DNA from: Bacillota bacterium
GTDB taxonomy: Bacteria; Bacillota; Clostridia; Acetivibrionales; DSM-1351
NCBI GenBank assembly: GCA_023412635.1
Contig: JAEYNI010000286.1
Span: 1 to 13,837, forward strand
Length of the DNA stretch: 13,837 nucleotides
Reading direction: 5' to 3'
The translations under genes were made by a program, and so were the position numbers. The notes beneath the pieces were generated by a model. It did no database searches. It was not told the DNA's origin and saw only the letters and a program-made list of their open reading frames with translations. This document shows, one piece after another, positions 1-5,851 of this stretch; position 1 is the stretch's first letter, and every line of letters begins with the position of its first letter.

Positions 1-1
1 T

Positions 2-1522
2 CTCTTAAGCGGGCTGAAATTGGACACCGTTGACAAGGAGAACCTCAATATTACAGAACCTAGAATATACTATGGTGAATTGACAAACAACTATGTTATT
101 GTAAATCCAAAGAGTTCAAAGAAAGAGACGGAAATTGATTATGATGGTACCGCTACAAGCCATTTTGATGCAAAAGATACAGAAAAAATAAAAATGAATA
201 TGTTGAATAGAGTATTGTTTGCCATTAAGTATATGGATGCAAATGTTCTTGTTTCCAGTAATATTAATTCTCAATCCCAGATATTATTAAATAGAAATGT
301 GGTGGAGAGAGCTCAGAAAGGGGTACCTTTTTTAAAGGTGGATTCAGATCCTGCTTTGACTATAACATCGGATGGCAGACTTAAATGGGTGTTGGATGCC
401 TATACAATATCTGGTAATTATCCATATGCTCAAAATTACTACACCCAAAGCAATGAGCCAGACTTAAGGGCCCTTAACGGTATAAACTATATCAGGAACT
501 CTGTAAAAATTACTGTTGATGCTTATGACGGTACAGTAATGTATTACATTATTGATAAGGAAGACCCGATAATTCAAGCATACCAGAAGGTATATCCGGA
601 TGTATTTACAAAGGAAGCACTTCCGGCAGATATTGCATCACATACCAGATATCCCGAGACTTTATTTAAAATTCAGACAGAAATTTTAAAGAAATATCAT
701 TTGGACCCTAACGTTAATGAAGAAAACATCTCAAACTTCTATACAAATCAGGATGCATGGAACATTGCCAAATATCCGGATGAAACAAGTCCAGATAAGG
801 TTAGGGATATAGATGCTTACTATAATATGATCAAACTTCCCGGTGATCTGGGCAAGACAGAAGAGCTTATTCTGATGAGACCATTCACACCTTCCGCAGG
901 AAAACACAATATGATTTCCTGGTTGGCAGTAAGAAACTCAAAGGATAATTATGGGGAAATGATACTTTTCAACTTCCCAAAGAACACCAATATATTAGGA
1001 CCTGACCAGGTAGAGGTTAATATAAACCAGATAAGTGAAATTTCTGAATACAATACTTTGTGGGGACAGGGAAAATCCAACGTATTTAAGGGAAGTTTAC
1101 TTGTAATACCTATAGAAAACAGTGTACTGTATGTAGAACCTATTTATATACAGTCAAAAAGTGAATCTTCTATCCCCCAGGTCAAGAAAATCATCGTGGG
1201 GTATCAGGAGGGAGCAGACTTCAAGCATGGAATAGGAGATAATCTTGAGGATGCGTTGAATAATCTCTTTAAGGGTGACTTGAAGCTTTCTGACAATAAA
1301 ATACCTACAGTAGATCAGAATGATGCAGGGCAGACTGCTACAGATCAAAAGGATCAGGACAAAAAGTCTGAGGAACAAAAAGCATCTGATACAGGTACTC
1401 CTCCTCAGGATAAGTCGGGAGAGATTGATCAACAAAAACTAGATGAAATTCAGAAAAAGCTTGACGATTTAATGAAGCAGTCAAAGGAAATCAGCGATCT
1501 TATTGAGAGCTTGAAAAAATAA
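2..1522 (+). CDS. UPF0182 (COG1615) family membrane protein, C-terminal part
   Basis: This is the 3' part of a gene that enters from the left edge; the frame is open from base 2, so the first TTG at 20 is not a real start. The family usually has about 900 residues, with several N-terminal membrane helices and a large extracytoplasmic part; only the latter, about 506 residues, is here and it has no membrane segment. Family hallmarks are the RIYYGE and YVIVN segments near the start, then LMRPFTPSAGKHNMISWLA, the NYGEMILFNFPK block, LWGQGKSNVFKGSLLVIPI and LYVEPIYIQS. After this core comes a polar Gln/Asp/Lys-rich linker and a short heptad-like helix (EIQKKLDDLMKQSKEISDLI) that could form a coiled coil. 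The biochemical function of the family is not known. Family assignment is firm; the role is unassigned. Confidence 0.93.
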   Translation, partial: LLSGLKLDTVDKENLNITEPRIYYGELTNNYVIVNPKSSKKETEIDYDGTATSHFDAKDTEKIKMNMLNRVLFAIKYMDANVLVSSNINSQSQILLNRNVVERAQKGVPFLKVDSDPALTITSDGRLKWVLDAYTISGNYPYAQNYYTQSNEPDLRALNGINYIRNSVKITVDAYDGTVMYYIIDKEDPIIQAYQKVYPDVFTKEALPADIASHTRYPETLFKIQTEILKKYHLDPNVNEENISNFYTNQDAWNIAKYPDETSPDKVRDIDAYYNMIKLPGDLGKTEELILMRPFTPSAGKHNMISWLAVRNSKDNYGEMILFNFPKNTNILGPDQVEVNINQISEISEYNTLWGQGKSNVFKGSLLVIPIENSVLYVEPIYIQSKSESSIPQVKKIIVGYQEGADFKHGIGDNLEDALNNLFKGDLKLSDNKIPTVDQNDAGQTATDQKDQDKKSEEQKASDTGTPPQDKSGEIDQQKLDEIQKKLDDLMKQSKEISDLIESLKK

Positions 1523-1542
1523 ACTATAAATAACTTATAAGG

Positions 1543-1590
1543 GCCGTTGCAAAGGTTGTTGAAGAACAACTGTGCGCGGCTTCTTTTTTT
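1543..1590 (+). terminator. Rho-independent terminator after the UPF0182 gene
   Basis: Inner stem GTTGTT/AACAAC closes a GAAG loop. It sits inside an outer GCCG/CGGC stem (1543-1546 with 1577-1580), with an imperfect middle. A run TTCTTTTTTT follows directly at 1581-1590. It lies 20 bp after the UPF0182 stop codon and points in the right direction. Confidence 0.8.
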
Positions 1591-1767
1591 ATTGCTAAAT
1601 TATTAAAAATGTATATAATACTATCTTATGTAATATCAAAAATATATTAAATAATTATATTGTAAATTGAAATAAAAAGGAATAGAATACAATAGTTATT
1701 CTTCAATACCAGATATTCCAGGTTTCTATCTCAAGTTATTATTAAGCATCGGAAGGGTTAAGTGAAT

Positions 1768-1799
1768 TTACTTGTAGTTTTGTAAAAATTACTTGTAGT
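1768..1799 (+). repeat. 11-bp direct repeat (TTACTTGTAGT x2, 21-bp period) upstream of the permease
   Basis: TTACTTGTAGT occurs at 1768-1778 and again at 1789-1799, so the copies are 21 bp apart, about two helical turns. The second copy ends 4 bp before the ribosome binding site of the permease gene. The arrangement would suit a dimeric regulator on DNA, or a site in the mRNA leader. The rest of the 1591-1815 gap is AT-rich; a weak promoter-like TTGAAA (1667) with TACAAT (1688) is present but its 15-bp spacer is short. The regulator is unknown. Confidence 0.45.
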
Positions 1800-1815
1800 A
1801 AACGGGTGAGGTTGT

Positions 1816-3684
1816 ATGTTCAAAAAAGTAAGACGTGTCCTTGTCGGTAAACCTTTAAAAAATGAAGCGTTAAATGAACAGAGGATGGGCGTTTTGTGGG
1901 GACTGCCTATTTTATCAAGTGATGCCATATCTTCTGTGGCATATGCCGGTCAGGAAGTATTAATGGTGTTGATACCTATTATTGGTCTAGGAGCATATAA
2001 GCAGCTGTCATTTATTTCAGTATCAATTATATGTCTGCTTATGATTTTGATGTTATCATACAGGCAAATAATTGATAGTTATCCCAATGGCGGTGGAGCC
2101 TACGTGGTTGCAAAGGAAAATCTCGGTATCCGCGCTGGTGTAACTGCCGGAGCAGCATTGGCAGTAGATTATATACTCACTGTTGCAGTTAGTATATCCT
2201 CAGGCGTTGAGCAGTTTACAACAGCTTTTAAAGTTTTCAAGCCATATTCGGTACTTATTGCAGTTGTTCTGGTACTCCTTCTTATGATAGGAAACTTGAG
2301 AGGATTAAGAGAATCCTCAAGGATATTCGGAATACCGGCTTATATGTTTATTATAGGAATCATAATAATGATTGTGTGGGGACTTGTTACTATAAAAAGA
2401 GGATATGTACCTCCGCCACCCCAAAATATGCCTTCTGTGGTGGAACCGTTATCAATAATTCTGATACTAAGGGCTTTTTCCAACGGCTGTACTGCTCTTA
2501 CTGGTGTTGAGGCAGTAAGTAACGCAGTTCCTAATTTCAAGGAGCCAAGCACTAAGTATGCAAAAAGAGTTTTATTTCTCCTATCAATGATAATTCTCGT
2601 TTTGTTCGGCGGGAGCTCTGTCCTGGCAAATTTATATCAGGTTAATCCTCAGGGTAACGCCATGCTTGTTCTTATAGCTGAAGAAATCTTCGGACATAAT
2701 TTTATGTTTTACTATATAACGGCAACTACGTTTATTATACTTGTTATGGCCGCAAATACGGCTTATTCTGGTTTCCCCATGCTGATATCTTTAATGGCGA
2801 AGGAAGGATATGCTCCTCGCCAGCTCAGTATGAGAGGGGACAGACTCAGCTATGACAACGGTATAATATTACTGTCCATAGTTGCATCAATACTGATGAT
2901 TATATTTAAAGCAAAGGTTACAAGCCTGCTGGGTTTATATGCTATAGGTGTATTTATTTCATTCACCCTGGCTCAGACAGGAATGTTTATGAAATGGAAG
3001 AAGAGCAAGGAAAAAGGCTGGAAGCACAAGGCTGTAATAAATGGCTTTGGTGCTATTGTAACTTCAATAGTTGTTGTTATAATCGCCTTTACCAAGTTTG
3101 AAGAAGGAGCCTGGCTTGTCGTAATATTAATCCCGATTTTAATAATAATGATCTTTAAGGTTAAGAAACATTATAACGCCGTAATGAGACAGCTGAGGTT
3201 GAAGCCTGAGGAAATTGAAGCCTTCGACATAAATAAGGCGGTATATACCAACAGAGTTATAGTGCCTATTGAAAGCATAAACAGATCAAGTTTAAGAGCT
3301 TTGAGATATGCAAGAACAATATCTGAAAATGTTACAGCGTTCAGTGTGGCTATTGATGATGAAGCCGCAAAAAAGATAAAGGAAAAGTATGGAGCTCTCA
3401 AAACAGATATTCCGTTAATTATCAAGCATTCACCTTTCAGAAAGGTGGTCGATCCTTTACTGAAGTTTATAGAATCGGCCGAATACGACTATCAGAATGG
3501 TGATATGATTACTGTTATTCTTCCTCAATTTGCTGTAAAGAAATGGTGGCATAAAATTCTACATAATAATACAAGGTATTATATTGAAAGAGAGTTGCTA
3601 AAGCACAAACACATAGTAGTATCCGTTATGCCTTTACAATTAAGGGATGATGATTTTGTTTTAAATAATCCAAAGTATGATTAA
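1816..3684 (+). CDS. KimA-like APC-superfamily permease (probable potassium importer)
   Basis: Predicted integral membrane transporter of 622 residues, close in length to Bacillus KimA (YdaO), a high-affinity proton-coupled potassium importer inhibited by cyclic di-AMP. The N-terminus has the KimA-like pattern KRxLxGKPL followed by LPILSSDAISSVAYAGQEVL, where the first helix breaks in the APC fold. About 12 hydrophobic helices run to roughly residue 455. The remaining 165 or so residues are soluble and resemble the cytosolic universal-stress-protein-like domain of KimA, which in Bacillus binds cyclic di-AMP at the dimer interface. The ATG at 1816 is chosen for the GGTGA at 1805-1809. The gene stands alone between an upstream terminator and the ROK gene, 83 bp downstream. 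No ydaO-type cyclic di-AMP riboswitch is visible upstream. Substrate is inferred from family; amino-acid transport is the alternative. Confidence 0.85.
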   Translation: MFKKVRRVLVGKPLKNEALNEQRMGVLWGLPILSSDAISSVAYAGQEVLMVLIPIIGLGAYKQLSFISVSIICLLMILMLSYRQIIDSYPNGGGAYVVAKENLGIRAGVTAGAALAVDYILTVAVSISSGVEQFTTAFKVFKPYSVLIAVVLVLLLMIGNLRGLRESSRIFGIPAYMFIIGIIIMIVWGLVTIKRGYVPPPPQNMPSVVEPLSIILILRAFSNGCTALTGVEAVSNAVPNFKEPSTKYAKRVLFLLSMIILVLFGGSSVLANLYQVNPQGNAMLVLIAEEIFGHNFMFYYITATTFIILVMAANTAYSGFPMLISLMAKEGYAPRQLSMRGDRLSYDNGIILLSIVASILMIIFKAKVTSLLGLYAIGVFISFTLAQTGMFMKWKKSKEKGWKHKAVINGFGAIVTSIVVVIIAFTKFEEGAWLVVILIPILIIMIFKVKKHYNAVMRQLRLKPEEIEAFDINKAVYTNRVIVPIESINRSSLRALRYARTISENVTAFSVAIDDEAAKKIKEKYGALKTDIPLIIKHSPFRKVVDPLLKFIESAEYDYQNGDMITVILPQFAVKKWWHKILHNNTRYYIERELLKHKHIVVSVMPLQLRDDDFVLNNPKYD

Positions 3685-3767
3685 GACATTAGCTATGTAT
3701 TCTAATATTAATTGATATATAATATATAATTAAGTAATAAACTATTTTAAAATCGAGGCGTCTGAAT

Positions 3768-4748
3768 ATGAAATATAGTATTGGAATTGAATTGGGTGTA
3801 AGAAACATTGTAGCCGGAATTTTGGACAAGAATGGAAAGCTTATCCGTCGTGACACAATCCCTACAAATAAGGACAGGGAATTTGAAGAAATTATCAAGG
3901 ATATGTGCGGTTTGGTATCAACAGTTCTAAGTGATGAAGACCTTGAGATTAAAAATGTTAAGTATATTGGTGTTGGATGTCCCGGTATAACCGACAACCT
4001 TCATGGAATTGTATTAAAAAACTACACCATGAACTTCAACAATGCAAAGGTCAGAACTGAAATCCAAAAGTATTTTAATGTACCTGTTTATGTTGAAAAT
4101 GATGCTAATTGTGTTGCCATAGCCGAATATTTGCTGGGCGCCGCGTATGGTACAAATAATTCTCTTACCATCAAGGTAGGAGTGGGTATTGGCGGAGGAA
4201 TAATTCTCGAAGGCTGTATATACAACGGTTTAAACTTTGGAGGAACAGAGTTTGGACATATGGTAATAGATTTTAACGGAAGAACTTGTACCTGCGGAAG
4301 AAAAGGCTGTTGGGAGCAGTATGCTTCTGCGTCTGCATTAATCAGTCAGACCAAGCAGCTGATTGAAGAGTACCCTGATTCAATACTTGCTAATATTGCT
4401 TCAAATAGCTGTAATAATCAGGTTACAGAACTGACTATTTTTGAAGCCGCAAAAGCGGGTGACGAGAGAGCAAAAAAGGCATGTCAGGAGTATATATTAT
4501 ATTTCGCAGAGGGACTAGCCAATATTGTAAATATATTAATGCCTGAGGTTGTTATTATAGCCGGACCAATAAGCAAATTGGGTAACAGTCTGGTATATCC
4601 TCTTGTTGATTTGCTAAGAGAAAAAATTTATAGTAAGGAATTGCATATACCCGAATTCAAAATGGCTGAAATGGGTAATGCCGGAATAATTGTTGGAGCA
4701 GCAATGCTGGGTGCCTTTAAGGATGAAAAGTTGTCTGATCTGATATAA
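3768..4748 (+). CDS. ROK family protein, sugar-kinase fold with degenerate phosphate motifs
   Basis: A 326-residue stand-alone ROK protein without a helix-turn-helix domain. Conserved parts: VENDAN with the catalytic-type Asp112, the sugar-contacting TEFGHM (His164), and the zinc motif CTCGRKGCWE (Cys174, Cys176, Cys181). An ordinary ROK glucokinase would match all of this. Two phosphate-binding elements depart from the kinase pattern: the N-terminal DxGGT-like loop reads GIELGVRNI (Glu8, Arg12), and the usual GTGIG loop reads GVGIGGG (Val139). Both look more like ROK transcription repressors of the XylR/NagC type. An in-frame TAA at 3738 rules out a missing upstream DNA-binding domain. The start ATG at 3768 follows GAGG at 3755-3758. 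Two TATAAT hexamers lie at 3718 and 3725. It may be a weak or specialised sugar kinase, or a sugar-sensing protein without catalysis. Confidence 0.85.
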   Translation: MKYSIGIELGVRNIVAGILDKNGKLIRRDTIPTNKDREFEEIIKDMCGLVSTVLSDEDLEIKNVKYIGVGCPGITDNLHGIVLKNYTMNFNNAKVRTEIQKYFNVPVYVENDANCVAIAEYLLGAAYGTNNSLTIKVGVGIGGGIILEGCIYNGLNFGGTEFGHMVIDFNGRTCTCGRKGCWEQYASASALISQTKQLIEEYPDSILANIASNSCNNQVTELTIFEAAKAGDERAKKACQEYILYFAEGLANIVNILMPEVVIIAGPISKLGNSLVYPLVDLLREKIYSKELHIPEFKMAEMGNAGIIVGAAMLGAFKDEKLSDLI

Positions 4749-4839
4749 TATAATGTACTTTTTTATAAGCTGATACTGTAATAGAATAAGCTATTGATTG
4801 CTTGTGAGTTATTATTTAGAATGGGAGATATTTGATATT

Positions 4840-5061
4840 ATGGCAGAAATCAAATATGAAATAACAGAGAATTTCGGAATATTATCAGAGTCAAACAAGG
4901 GATGGAATAAGGAGTTAAATCTTGTAAGCTGGAATGACAGAGAACCAAAGTATGATTTACGTGATTGGTCTCCTGATCACGAGAAGATGGGCAAAGGTGT
5001 AACTCTGTCCAAAGATGAGCTAAAAGAGTTAAAAAAGCTATTAAACAATATGGATATATAA
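4840..5061 (+). CDS. PC4/YdbC family ssDNA-binding protein
   Basis: A 73-residue protein resembling the bacterial YdbC family, which shares the fold of the eukaryotic coactivator PC4 and binds single-stranded DNA as a dimer. Seen here: an N-terminal strand region (AEIKYEITENFGILSES), the WNKELNLVSWNDREPKYDLRDWSP block typical of the family, and a C-terminal helix beginning GVTLSKDELKELKKLL. The frame is open up to a TTG at 4798, but the preceding residues do not belong to the family, and the ATG at 4840 has GGGAG at 4823-4827, a somewhat long 12-nt spacing. It follows the ROK gene by 91 bp with no clear terminator between, so read-through is possible. The cellular role of this family is poorly defined. 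Confidence 0.82.
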   Translation: MAEIKYEITENFGILSESNKGWNKELNLVSWNDREPKYDLRDWSPDHEKMGKGVTLSKDELKELKKLLNNMDI

Positions 5062-5088
5062 GCTATTCTCATGTATCGAATAGTATGT

Positions 5089-5122
5089 AATATCAAGTAC
5101 ACGTAAATGTGTACTTGATATT
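5089..5122. repeat. Perfect 14-bp inverted repeat between convergent genes
   Basis: AATATCAAGTACAC (5089-5102) and its exact complement GTGTACTTGATATT (5109-5122) flank a 6-nt loop; an extra T-A pair extends the stem by one. There is no T-run after it. It lies between the convergent YdbC-like and DUF1540 genes, so a factor-assisted or bidirectional terminator is the simplest reading; a protein-binding palindrome is also possible. Confidence 0.6.
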
Positions 5123-5160
5123 ATTGTGTAAAAGATGACGGTATTTTTTCATATACTAAA

Positions 5161-5193
5161 ATAAAAATAGCCAGGACAACAAGTGCCCTGGCT
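5161..5193 (-). terminator. Rho-independent terminator of the DUF1540 gene
   Basis: Stem AGCCAGG (5169-5175) pairs with CCTGGCT (5187-5193) around an 11-nt loop. Read on the minus strand it is followed by ATTTTTAT (complement of 5161-5168), giving the expected U-tract. It lies 39 bp beyond the DUF1540 stop codon. Confidence 0.72.
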
Positions 5194-5231
5194 TTGCTGT
5201 ACTCAATAAGGCAAATTAAATTATTCTAATT

Positions 5232-5405
5232 TTATTTCTTTTCAAAAGATTGACAATCTGTACATTCTACTTCTGTCGGGTTTGATTCGTGTGTCCCGAC
5301 TTTTATTTTTTCTAAAGCGCAAAAGGAGTCGCTTTTGCTATGATTTGCACAGGTGTATACGCTACATTCAATATTATGATTATTTTGTGATTTGAATAAA
5401 TGCAT
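5232..5405 (-). CDS. Small cysteine-rich DUF1540 protein
   Basis: A 57-residue protein with the DUF1540 layout: IECSVYTCANH at residues 12-22, a central Cys29, and VECTDCQSF at the C-terminus. The five cysteines (14, 19, 29, 48, 51) suggest a small metal-binding fold, but no function is established for the family, which is common in Clostridia and Bacilli. Three in-frame ATG codons are possible (5444, 5411, 5405). The one at 5405 is chosen because GGAG lies 8 nt ahead of it; at 5411 the spacing would be only 2 nt. The gene is monocistronic and divergent from nrdD, with its own terminator downstream. Confidence 0.82.
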   Translation of the reverse strand: MHLFKSQNNHNIECSVYTCANHSKSDSFCALEKIKVGTHESNPTEVECTDCQSFEKK

Positions 5406-5571
5406 AAACATCACTCCATTCTTTAGGAAATAGGGTAATTTCATAATATATTATTTGTACTTATTTATATAATATTCGATATTATTTTTCCAAAAAACAG
5501 AGAATTGGCAAAAAAGTAAATAATATAGAGAAAAATTGGTGTAAAGCTATAAATAATGATTTAATTTGATG

Positions 5572-5601
5572 TTGACACTATATATTGCTTAGTGATAGTA
5601 T
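5572..5601 (+). promoter_or_regulatory. Probable sigma-A promoter of nrdDG
   Basis: A perfect -35 hexamer TTGACA at 5572-5577 is followed, 18 bp later, by TAGTAT at 5596-5601 as a plausible -10. Transcription would start near 5608. The -35 overlaps the first NrdR-box-like site and the start point lies in the second, so occupancy of the pair would block RNA polymerase. Confidence 0.6.
5575..5590 (+). promoter_or_regulatory. NrdR box 1 upstream of nrdD
   Basis: ACACTATATATTGCTT closely matches the known NrdR operator (ACAC-wATATAT-type 16-mer, strongest in its left half). NrdR is the ATP/dATP-sensing repressor of ribonucleotide reductase genes. It partners with box 2, with start points 31 bp apart. 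Confidence 0.72.
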
Positions 5602-5605
5602 TATT

Positions 5606-5621
5606 ACACAATATATGGCAT
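5606..5621 (+). promoter_or_regulatory. NrdR box 2 upstream of nrdD
   Basis: ACACAATATATGGCAT is the second copy of the NrdR-box pattern. The 15-bp gap to box 1 gives a 31-bp period, close to three helical turns, which is the arrangement known for functional NrdR operators. It covers the predicted transcription start. Confidence 0.7.
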
Positions 5622-5851
5622 TTAAAAAGTAGGAATTTTATTACATAATACTACATCAATTTACATAATCGAACGTTTTCAATAAATAATATATTTTTAT
5701 ATATCTAAAATATACCTGTAATAAACGTTTATCAATGAAATATAGAGAGAAGTAAACGTGTTCATAGTTGAGCAATAGCTTATTGCTCATATTTATTGCG
5801 CTGTTTTGATGAGATGCTGTGTAAAATAATATGAAGGGTGGCAAGTTACAA
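5622..5851 (+). promoter_or_regulatory. Long AT-rich leader of nrdD with a palindrome and a hairpin
   Basis: If transcription starts near 5608, the mRNA leader is about 240 nt. It holds no gene. Two elements stand out: a perfect 12-bp palindrome ATAAACGTTTAT at 5721-5732, and a hairpin with 9-bp arms TGAGCAATA (5769-5777) and TATTGCTCA (5781-5789) around a GCT loop. The hairpin is followed by TATTTATT, too weak for a convincing terminator. The rest is low-complexity AT sequence. A second, closer promoter cannot be excluded. Confidence 0.4.

Noticed and set aside
1591..1815. Cyclic di-AMP (ydaO-yuaA) riboswitch expected upstream of a KimA-like gene
   Set aside because: The G-rich conserved blocks and their long-range pairing are not found in this AT-rich region.
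3708..3733. AT-rich inverted sequence between the permease and ROK genes as a terminator
   Set aside because: The arms pair only partly, there is no GC content in the stem and no T-run; it more likely contains -10-like TATAAT sequences.
3689..3997. A 102-codon minus-strand frame across the ROK gene start
   Set aside because: It is antisense to the conserved ROK N-terminus and its low-complexity start lies in AT-rich intergenic DNA; no domain is recognisable.
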